Assembly (NCBI GenBank): GCA_019448385.1
Contig: JAGTXO010000018.1
Coordinates: 682,001-746,000 of the forward strand
From: Diacronema lutheri
Lineage: Eukaryota > Haptophyta > Pavlovophyceae > Pavlovales > Pavlovaceae
Direction of reading: 5' to 3'
DNA: 64,000 nt
Below are positions 55,101 through 64,000 of this stretch, piece by piece; position 1 is the stretch's first letter; every line of letters begins with the position of its first letter. Position numbers and translations under genes: made by a program. Under the pieces are notes generated by a model that did no database searches, was not told where the DNA came from, and saw only the letters and a list, made by a program, of their open reading frames with translations.

Positions 55101-58100
55101 CGACGCGCAGCGCGGCGTCGCGGGAGTCGACGCGGCCGCGCACGCGCACGCGCGCGACGGCAGGCGGGCGGCACGGCGGATGCGCGAGCAGGAGGGGGCG
55201 GTGCACAGGGCCTTCCGCATGTCCCTCTGGCGCGACGCGACGTTTGTCGAGTTCGTTGAGAAGCTGCGCCCCGACGGCGGCGCGCAGCTGCTCGCGCGCG
55301 AGCCCACGCGGCGCGCGGCGGCGGTGCTGTGCGAGCTCGCGCGCGGCCGCGACGGCGCGAGCGGCGCGGCCGGGCTGCTGCACGAGATGAGAGCCGCCGA
55401 TGCGCGCGCGCGCGAGGCCGCCAAAGCGGCGGAGGCAGCGCAGCTTGCGCACGGGACGCTGCGCATCGTGGCAACCGTGGCGCTGGGCGGTGCGGTCTTC
55501 GCCGGCATGTCAGCGCTGGTCGTTGCTTGCGCGGCGCGCACGGCGACCGGTGCGCTTTTTGGGGCCCGCCGCCCGCGGGCGGCCGCGCGCGGAGCCGACG
55601 ACGCGCTCGGCACGCTGCAGCGCGCCGAGCCGCCGCCCGCCGACAAGGGCAAGCGCAGGCGCGCCAGAGCCAACGACGACCCCGTCGACGCGGCGCGCAA
55701 GGCCGTGGGCAAGGCGGAGGGCAACTGCCGCAAGGCAGCCCGCCGGCTGCACCTCGCTGCACTGGGCGAGGAGGAGGCGCAGCAGCGCGTGCTCGACGCC
55801 GAGGCGGCGGAGCAGCTGGCGCGCTCGCGCGAGCCGGCCGGCGGCTGGGTAGGCAGCGCGCGCGCGCGCGCGCGCGCGCGCCCCGCCGCGCGCGCGCCCG
55901 TCGATTGGCGTGCGCGCAGCGCAGAACGGCGCGCCAGCTCCGTCACCTGCGCGCCGCCGCGCCCGTGCCCCTCGCGCGCAGGGGCGCCCTGCGGACCTGC
56001 GGCTGCAACAGGCGCACTTTGGCATGCGCGAAGATGCCGACGCGGATGTGCGCCGCGCGCACGAGGCGCTGCGCCGGGCGAGACAGGGTGTGGCGTGCGC
56101 CAAGGCCAGCGTGCGGCAGATGGAGGCGGCGTTGCTCAACGCGACGCGCTGCGCCACCGCGGTGCTCGCGCCGCGTGGCGTGCCGGAGGGTGACGAGCAG
56201 GCCGCGGCGAGAGAGCAGGCGGCGCTGGACCGGGAGGCGCCGCCGGCCGCGCAACGCGCGGCGCCGACGGCGCGCTCGCCCTCGGAGCCGCCGTCCGAGT
56301 GGGGCCCGCCAGCGGTCGGCCGGCGCCCGACGCCGCGTGCACTGTCGCACGCCGCGGGTCGCGGGGACGACAACCCGTTTGCGCCGCTCGCAACCGTCAG
56401 CGGCGATTGGTCGCCCACGCCGAGCTCGCGCTCGCCGTCCTCGCCGCCGCGGCAGCCGCCGTCCGACCGCCGCAGCGCGCAGCGTCGCAGCGCGCGCGCG
56501 CGGCCGCCGAGGCCGACCGTTTCGCCCGAGGACGCGCTCGCAGCCGAGCGCCAGGCGCGCGCGCTGTCGGAGCAGGCGGAGCAGAGGCGCGCCAAAAAGG
56601 CCGCCGCCAAGGCCGCGCGCCGCGCCGCGCGCGCCGCCGACAAGCGGACGGCGCGCGTCGTCCACGCGTGCGTAAGCGCCGCCTTGCGGCGCGTCTGCAC
56701 GAGCGTCGCCACGGGCACGCCGCTCGCCGTGCTCCGCGAGCGCGCCGAGGGGCCGCGCGCGCCGAAGCCCGCGCCCGCGCCGCCACGCCGCGCAGCGGAC
56801 GGCGGCCGCGCGCTCCGCCACGCGCGCCGTGCGGCCGCCGCGGCGGCGGAGCGCGAGGCGGCGGTGGCGGCCGACGCCGACGAGCGGTTCGAGCGGCAGC
56901 CCTCCGCCGCCCGGTTCGACGGCGGCGATGGCGGCGGAGGCGGCCACGTCGAGGCGAGCGCGCGACCGCGCGCCGGCGAGGCCGGCGAGGCTGGCGCGCA
57001 CGGCGCGCCTGGCGCAGCGGGGCCCCCGGCGGCGTCGCTCGCGTCGCGCAGCCCGTGTGATGCGCGCCGCACGGCACGCCTCCCGCACGCACGCGCCGCA
57101 GCCACCTGCGCACGCAACGGCGGCTGGGGTGGCAACGTCGGCGGCGACGTGTGCGGCGGTTGTTTCGGCGGCGGCGGCGTCCGTCGCGACGCCTGCGGCG
57201 GCGGCGACGCCACCTGCGGCTGCGGCGATGGCGGCGTCGGTGCTGGCGCTGGCGAGGCCCCTGCACACGGTGCGCCGGCGCGCGCGACGGCGTCGCGCTT
57301 GCTGCGCTTGCTCGGCGCGCCACGCGCCGTGCTCGGTGCGATGGCGCACGCCGCGGCCGTGTTGGCGCGCGGCGTGGCCGCAGCCGTCGCTGGCGTGCGC
57401 GCCGCCGCGCGCGCCGTGCGGCGCGCGCGCCGCCGAGCGCCTCGCGCGCGCCGCACGGCTGCGCGGCGGGCTCGCGGCCCGCCGATGCGCGACGTCGACG
57501 GCGCCCTGCGGCCCTCGCCGTCCTGGTTGCGCACACGCCTCGTCTGCGGCCGGCGCCTCGCGCCTCTGCGCCGCGCGGGCGCGCGCCCGCCGCCCGCACA
57601 CGCCGCGCCGAGTTCCCGCGCGCGCGCTGCGCAACCCGACAGCGACGCGCCGGCGTGCGCGCCGCGGCGCTCGGCGCCTGTCGGTGCGCCGCCGCGCGCG
57701 CGTGGCCTGCGCGCGGCGCGCGCACGGCGCTTCCTCGACGTCGCCGGCCGCGCGGCGCGGAGCGCGCGCCTCGGCGCGCGCATCACGCGCCAGCGCACGC
57801 CGGGTTCGCCATCGGAGCCCTGCACGGCCGAGAGCGGCGACGGCGCGGGCGCCGGCGGCGTCGGCGCGGCGGCGCCTGGCGCGGCGACGATGCGCGCCAC
57901 CGGCGCGCGCGCAGCGCGCGCTGCGGCGGCGGCGGTCGGTGGCGCCTCGCGTCTCGCGCGCCGCGCGATGGCAAGCGCCGCCGCCGCTGCCACCTCCATC
58001 GCCGGCGCTGCCGCCTCCACCGTCGCCGCCGCCGCCGTTGCCATCGGCGCGGCCGTCACGTCACCGGCGTTCGCCGCGGCGCGCGGCATGGCGGCCGCAT

Positions 58101-60418
58101 GCGTCGCTGCCTGCGCCCGCCCCACCGCCGCGCAGGCGGCCGCGTCGCGCGCGCTCGGCGCGCTCTTCGTGCTCGTCGACGCGGCCGACGCGGCGGGCGA
58201 CAGCGACGCCGCGCTCGGCGCGCTCGCGGCCGCGGTCGACGCGACGGAGCTGCGCCCGCCGCCGGCCTTTTGGCGCGCGGGCCGCGCCGCGGCGTACGCA
58301 CCGCGTCCGCCGCCCCTCGACTCGGCGCGGCCGCGCTACAACCGGCGCGCGCGCGCACCTAGCCCTCCCGTCGCGGCCGCGCGGCGCAATCTCGCGCGCG
58401 CGGTGCGCGAGCTCACGCGCGCCGCGCGCGCTGAGCGCGAGCGCGCGCCGGCGCCGCGCGGCGCGCGCGGCGGCGTGCTCCACGCGCTGCGCGCGTCGCT
58501 CCCCGTGCACGCGCGTGCCGCGCTCGGCACGGACGCGGAGCTGCGCGCGGACATCGCCGCGTTCGCGCGCGCGCGCCGCGAGCTGCACAGCCTCACCGAC
58601 GCCGAGGTGGCGGCGCTCGCGCGCCCGGACGGGCCGCCGCTGCCCGTGCGGCTCGCGTGCACGGCGGTCGCGCGCGCGCGCGGCGTGACCGTGCTGCTCG
58701 ACATCGTGCCGCGCGGCGGCGGCGCGCCCGAGCGGCTCGTGTGCCGCGCCCGTCGCCGCGGCGCCGCCACGCGCACGCCACGGCCGACAGCCGCCGTTAT
58801 CGCGCGCGCGCCTTGCATAGCGGCGCGCGTTGGCCACACTGAGCCGGCGCGCGCGTGCGCGGGCGGATCGATCGGGGTCGCGCGCCTCCGTTCAGCGCGC
58901 CGCCGCTCTTGGCGTGGGGCGCGGCTCGACGTGCACACCCGCGAGCGGCTGGCCACACCGGTGCCAGGCCACGTCGTGGCCTGCGCCGCCGCCTCGGCCA
59001 TCGGCGCGTGCGTCGCTCGCGCGCGGCTTGGGCTTGCACGGCTGGCGCGCGCGTGGCCCTGCGCCTCCGCTCCACTGGCCGCTGCTGCTGTCGCCTTCGC
59101 GCCTGCCGCCGACGGTGTTTTCTGCGCCCCGCTGGGCGCTCCTGCATCCGCCTTCGCGCCTGCCGCCGACGGTGTTTTCCCCGCCGCACTAGCCGCTGCT
59201 GCATCCGCCTTCGCGCCTGCCGCCGATTTTCCCGCCCCACTAGTTGCTCCTGCATTCGCCTCCGCGCCTGCCACCGACGGCGTTTTCCCCGCCCCACTAG
59301 CCGCTGCCGCTGCCGCGTCCGCGCCCGCCGCCGCGGGCGCGTCTTCCGCCCCACCAGCCATCGCCGCCGCGCCCGCCGCCAACGCGCGCACCGCCAACGT
59401 GCCCGTTGCCAACGAGGCTACCGCCACCGAACCAGCCGCCCTTGAGCTTCCCCTCCAACCCGCCAACTCGGCGCTGCTTGCGTGGGCGGGCGACGCGGCT
59501 GCGCGCCGGCTGGCCGCCGCCGCCGCGAGCGCCGGCCTCCCGCAGGCAGAGGTGGAGCGCATCGCCAGCGGCGACATGCTCGCCTCAACCGTCGACGCGT
59601 GCTGCGAGGTCGTGCTGCGCGTGCACGGGCAGGCCGGCGGCGGGCATGTCTGCCACGTGCCGCTCGCCGCGCAACCCGCGGTGTTTCAGGACGACGCCGA
59701 GCGCGCCGCGCTGCTGCACCGCCTGCGCAGCGAGGCGACAACGCAGGCTGTCATCGGCGTGTGGAGCCCGTCGGACGAGCGCGGCGGCGCGGGCGGTGAC
59801 GACGGCGCGCAGCTCGCCTCCGGCCATTTCACCGCGTTGCGCCTTGTGCGCGTCGCGCGCGCGGGCGAGCATCGCTACGACGCGGTGCTCGTCGACACGC
59901 TCGCGTCGCCCTGCAGGCAGGCGCTCATGCTCGCCAAGGCGATAACTGCCACGCTGCACGCGGCGGGTCTCGACATTTCGCGCGTGCGCCGCGCGCTGCT
60001 GCTCAACGAGGCGGCGCAGCGTGGCGCGACGTGCGGCCTCGCGATAGTGGGCGCGCTCAACGACGCGCTCGCCGCGGCGGGCTGCTCGTCCGCGCCGCGC
60101 ACGTTCAGCGTGGCGGACATGTACGCTGTCGGCGAGCGCCTCCGCGTCGCGCTGACCGGCGCGGCCAGCGATCGTGCGCCGGGCGGCGTCTGCGCGGTCA
60201 CGAGCGCGGTGCGCGGCGGGGGCAGCCCCGATGGCGCCGAAACGCCGCCGCAGACGCGCGGCGCCAAGGCCGCCGCTGGCGTCACCGCCGCCGCCACCGC
60301 CGCCGCCACGCCGCCGCCGCCCGCGCTGGGCGCCGCCGCCGCCGCCACCGCCGCCGCCGCCGCTGCTGCCGCCGCCGTGGCCGCGCCGCCACCGCCGCCA
60401 CCGCCGCCGCCGGCCGGC

Positions 60419-60498
<80 letters not shown>

Positions 60499-63400
60499 GC
60501 GCACGTTCTTGAAGCTCGCGCCCAGGGCGCGCGCGGCCGCCTCGGCGCGTGAGGCGTTGCGCGCCGCGTGTGCGCGCGCGGACGCGGCGGCGTCGTCACA
60601 CGCGTCGGCGCCGCACGCGCCCGCCGGTGCGCGCCGCCGGCGGCGCGCGGGCGCAGGCGAGCTGGCGCTCGCGGCTGCGCGCGCGCTCGCCTCGACGGAG
60701 CACGGCGATTTGACGGACGACGCGCTCGAGGCCGCCGTCGAGCAGGAGCTGGGCGACGAGCGCGGCCAACTGCTGCTGTGCACGCGGGGCGCAGCGGCGC
60801 AAAGGCCCGCGCTTTGCCGGCTCCTGAAGCACGCGTGCGCGTCGGCGCGCGCGGCGAAGCGCGCGCAATTCACGGTATTCGTCGTGCGCGCGGCCACGCG
60901 CGGCGAGCGGGGGGGCGCCGCCGCGAGGCGCGTGGACTCGGTGGTCGAGCTGTCGTGCGCGCTGCACGAGAAGGCGGGCGCGCTCGGCGGCCTCCAGAGC
61001 GTCTGTGTGCGTGGCTTTGCCCTCGAGCGCCGCCGGACACTCGACGCTGGCGCCGAGGCCGGCGCGTCCGCCATCGGCCAGGACGAGCAGGTCGAGGCAG
61101 AGGCGGGCGAGGCGTGCGTCGCCGGCGTGACGATGGCCAAGCAGCTGCGTCAGTTTGCCGAGCAAGCTGCCCGCGACGACGTGCTCTTCCACGTCGCCGT
61201 GTCCGAGGCCGACGCCCACGCCCGGCTGGCGCGCGTTGCGGGTGACGATGTCGGCGCGTACAGCGTCGTGCTCGCAGTCGCCGGGCTCGTCTGGCTGGCC
61301 AAGGCCGACGAGGTTGCGCCGGCGGCCGCCCAGTCCGCCGCCGTGCCGCCCGCCGCCCCGCCTGCTGCCGCCACGTCCGCCGACGCCGAGCGCGACGCCT
61401 CGCCTTCCGACCGCCTGCGCGCGCTGACGCTCGCCGTGCGAGTCGCGCTCGCGCGCGGCGTGCTGCGCCACCTCCTCGCCGACGCGTCGCCGGGCGCGTC
61501 CGCGACCGCTGGCGGTAGTTGCGCGACGCCCGTCGAGGCGGCCGCGTCCGACGCCGCGCCGCCCGCCACGGGCGTCGTGACGAGTGGCGTTGCGGCGGGC
61601 GCTGTGGCGGCCGCACCGGCTGCTGCGGGCGGTGCGATGGCGGGTGCATCGCCCATCGCGCGGCCGGCGAAGCGCGCGCGGCGCACGCTCACCGCCGCTC
61701 CAGCCGCCTCGGCCGTTGCGGCCGCTGGAGGCGCACGCGCGGGCGCACGCGGCGCGGCCGGCGCGCCTCGCGCGCGCGCCGCGCGCGCGCCGGCCGAGTA
61801 CGTCTGGCTTGCCATCGCGCGCCGGATGCTGGCGGCGCGACACGCGGCGGCCGCGGGCGGCGACTTTGTCGCGTCGTGCGTCGCCGCGATGCAGGCCGAG
61901 TACGGCGACGGCTGTGCCGTCGTCGTCGGCGACGCGCCTGGTGACGCCTTGGTCGAGGCTGCGGCGGCGGCGCTGCTCGAGGGCAAGCACGCGGCGGTGA
62001 GCCTCGGCTGCGTCGACCGGCCGGCGGTGCTCGTCGTGCAGCGCGCCGTGGACGCGCCCACGTCGCGCGTGCACGGGTGGTGCGCGCACGCGGCGGGCGC
62101 CGCCGAGTTTGACGAGGGCGCCGCGCGCGACGTGTTCAACGCGATCGTCGAGCGCGCGTGGGCGCTGCGTCCGGACCCGGCCGACGGCAGCCCGCCGCCC
62201 ACGCGCACGTGGGAGGTCGAGCAAATCGCTGACGACGCGCCCGACCAGGCGGGCGTGGCCGCGCTGCGCGTGCTCTACGCGCTCGTCGCGGCGCACGGCC
62301 GCTACCGCTCGGCCGCCGCGCTCTTTGGCGCGATCGCGCAGCTGCACGCGCCCGACGCCGCCGGCGCGCGCGCGGAGGTCGTCGCGGCGGCGTGCGCGGT
62401 GCCGCCCGGCGCGCGGCCGGGCGCCGCGCCGGCGGCCGCGCGGGACGACGCGAGGGAGCGCGCATGGGAGGGCGCTCAGATCGCCGCGCTCGCCGTCGGC
62501 GCGGACGCTGCGCGCAGGCGTGTCGCGCCCGTGCGCGCGCTCGTCGACGCGCTCGGCACGCCGCCGACCTCGGCGATCACGGGCGGGCCGGCGGTGCGGC
62601 TCGCGGGCGCGGGCGACGGCGGCCACGGTGCACGGTGGGTGGGCGGGCAGGCGGCGACGCCCGCCGAGCAGCTGCCGAGGGAGCTGCTGCGCGCCTACCA
62701 CGAGGCGGTGCTGTGCGTCACGCCCGGCAGCCTCCAGCTCGGCCCGGCGGCGCTCGACGCGGTCACGCGGCCGCGCGAAAACGACACGCTGGAAGGCCTC
62801 CTCGCGCGCGTCAGCTGGCAGTGCGGCGCGAGGGCGAGCACGTGCGCCATGCTCGCCACGTTTTCCGAGCAGGCGGGCACCGGCTCGCGCGTCGCGCTCA
62901 AGGCCCTCCGCACGAGCTCCGACCTGGCCGGGCTGACGGCGGCTGCGGTCGGGCAGCAGGCGCCGCAGACGCCGCCGCCGCCGCTGCTCGTGATGCTCGG
63001 CCGCTGCCCCAGCCCGCTCGTCGGCGGTGGCCTCTTCCCGCCCGACCGCGCGACGGGCGAGCCGGCGGTGCACGCGGCGACGTCCGAGCTCGCCGTCGAG
63101 CTGCTGCGCGACGCGCGCGCGCTGGCCGGCACGGACGGGCGGCTCGTCGTGCTGTGCCTCGAGGCGTCCAACCCGCTCTGGTTCTGCCCCAAGGTGCGCG
63201 AGCTCGAGCTGCCGCGGACGCGGTCGGACGGCGTGCGCGCGTCCGGCTGCACCTGCCCTGCGACGTGCAGCGATGCGCGCGGCGCGGCGGGTGGCGCTGC
63301 CCGCGGCGCATCGACGCGGCCGGCGGCGCGCGCGATCAACAAGGCGGTGCTCGACCACTTCGTCGCGCTTTTCGGCCGCGAGGGCTTCGCGACCTTTGAG

Positions 63401-64000
63401 TTTGCGGGCGGCGGCGAGGCGAGCTGGCTGTGCGACAGCGCGGCCGGCACGACGACCGTCGCGGCGTGCGCGTCGCTGCCGCCGCGCATGGGCGATGGGC
63501 AGCTGGCCATCCGGCGGCACACGCTCGGCACGGGCGCCGACGCGCCGGCGCACGCCGTCGTCTCGCTCCGCGTCGCGCACGTGAGCCACGCCATCCGCCG
63601 CGCGGCGGACGACGGCGGCGCGCGCGCCGAGCGGATGGCGCGCGCCGCGCGCGCGTTTTGCGATGTGGCGGCCGCGCTGCGCGTCGACGCGATCCTGGCG
63701 GAGGTGCCCGAGGACCGCCCGACGGGCACGCCCTTCCTTGGCGGGCTGCTCAAATGTTGGGACAAAGACCACGGGAGCTCGACGGCGCCAGCCACGCTCG
63801 CGCTCGGAGACGTGCGCGAGGTGGCCAAGCGGACGGCCGACGCAGCGGCCGGCCGAGCGGACGAGGTCCCTGCGGCTGGCCGTCCGCAGGTCGCGGCGCG
63901 CGCGTGCGCTGGCGCGATTGGCGGCGGCGCGGGCGCGGCGGGCGCCTCGGACGCTGCGCCGCGTGCACTGGCGGGCGCGTCGGGTGCGCGCACGGACGGC
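52174..64000 (+). CDS. Giant protein with two Ulp1/SENP-like protease domains (3' end beyond window)
   Basis: Exon 1 is 52174-55848 (1,225 codons). An intron, 55849-55981 (133 nt, GTAGGC..CAG), shifts the frame, and exon 2 then runs from 55982 to the window end without a stop (2,673 codons; I checked every in-window TAA/TAG/TGA). The protein has at least 3,898 residues. Domain 1 carries a Ulp1-like set His105 (VHWTAAY), Asp132 (LLADSRT), Gln173 (PPQSG), Cys178/179 (GAACCF). Domain 2 repeats it at His2507 (GHFTAL), Asp2530 (VLVDTL), Gln2571 and Cys2576 (QRGATCG). His-Asp-Gln-Cys order and the Asp-Gln (41) and Gln-Cys (5-6) spacings fit peptidase C48. Between them lie an unknown domain (about residues 440-690), a membrane-like span near 1095-1120, coiled coil across the intron, and long Ala/Arg/Pro-rich sequence including a poly-Ala run. 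The function of the C-terminal 1,300 residues is unknown. Confidence 0.7.
60283..60500. repeat. GCC trinucleotide repeat (poly-Ala) in giant gene
   Basis: A near-continuous (GCC)n and GCC/CCG mixture. It encodes long runs of Ala interrupted by Pro-rich blocks in the giant protein. The purest part, about 60430-60498, has over 20 GCC units and is likely length-variable. Confidence 0.9.

Noticed and set aside
60596-63772. A 1,058-codon minus-strand frame
   Set aside because: Antisense to exon 2 of the giant gene, Arg-rich, no domain. The plus frame contains the Ulp1-like motifs and natural composition.
1-64000. tRNA, rRNA and riboswitch genes
   Set aside because: No cloverleaf B-box, rRNA core segment or riboswitch core was recognised by eye. 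A dedicated search (tRNAscan-SE, Infernal) would be needed to exclude them.

Overview
This is nuclear DNA of a very GC-rich, gene-dense, intron-containing eukaryote, most likely a flagellated single-celled alga. The evidence is spliceosomal GT-AG introns of about 64-280 nt, conserved eukaryotic genes (eIF5B, NudC, UFD1, a proteasome assembly chaperone, a sulfhydryl oxidase), a SAS-6-like basal-body protein, and one protein whose N-terminus looks like a signal peptide plus transit peptide, as in algae with secondary plastids. A haptophyte (pavlophyte-like GC content) is my best guess; the sequence does not prove it. No rRNA, tRNA or CRISPR array was recognised.

Layout. 1-15.7 kb: cyclin Y-like protein, short-chain dehydrogenase, a solenoid-like repeat protein, a plastid-targeted-like protein head-to-head with PSMG4, a 2,032-residue eIF5B carrying an inserted tRNA-binding domain, a UBIAD1-like prenyltransferase, NudC, and a less clear stretch. 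15.9-28.6 kb: a large membrane protein with a C-terminal PH-like domain, SAS-6-like protein, a second cyclin Y-like protein, an unknown protein, a kelch membrane protein head-to-head with an SMP lipid-transfer-like protein, a Fanzor/TnpB C-terminal fragment, and a YABBY-like zinc-finger/HMG-like gene. 28.7-32.7 kb: one apparently intact Mutator-like (MULE) transposon with 333-342 bp terminal inverted repeats and a perfect 9-bp target duplication, inserted between the YABBY-like gene and the next genes. 32.9-40.3 kb: a 50-residue RIIa/DPY-30-like protein, QSOX, an APH-family small-molecule kinase, UFD1, and an F-box/beta-helix membrane protein.

40.3-52.1 kb is accessory in character: a broken gene of unknown origin, two nearly identical 292-bp foldback elements in inverted orientation forming a ~0.9 kb palindrome, a broken gene with a PIF1-type helicase region, a ubiquitin-specific-protease-like gene, a LINE remnant, and several long dC:dG homopolymers. 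From 52,174 to the window end runs one giant gene: two exons, no stop before base 64,000, at least 3,898 codons, with two separate Ulp1/SENP-like cysteine protease domains about 2,400 residues apart. With the nearby USP-like gene this makes a cluster of ubiquitin/SUMO-type proteases. It is the part of the window I understand least.

Genes are often head-to-head with 59-157 bp between start codons, suggesting shared promoters. Exons given here were inferred by eye from splice motifs, frame continuity and protein-family fit; none is supported by transcripts.
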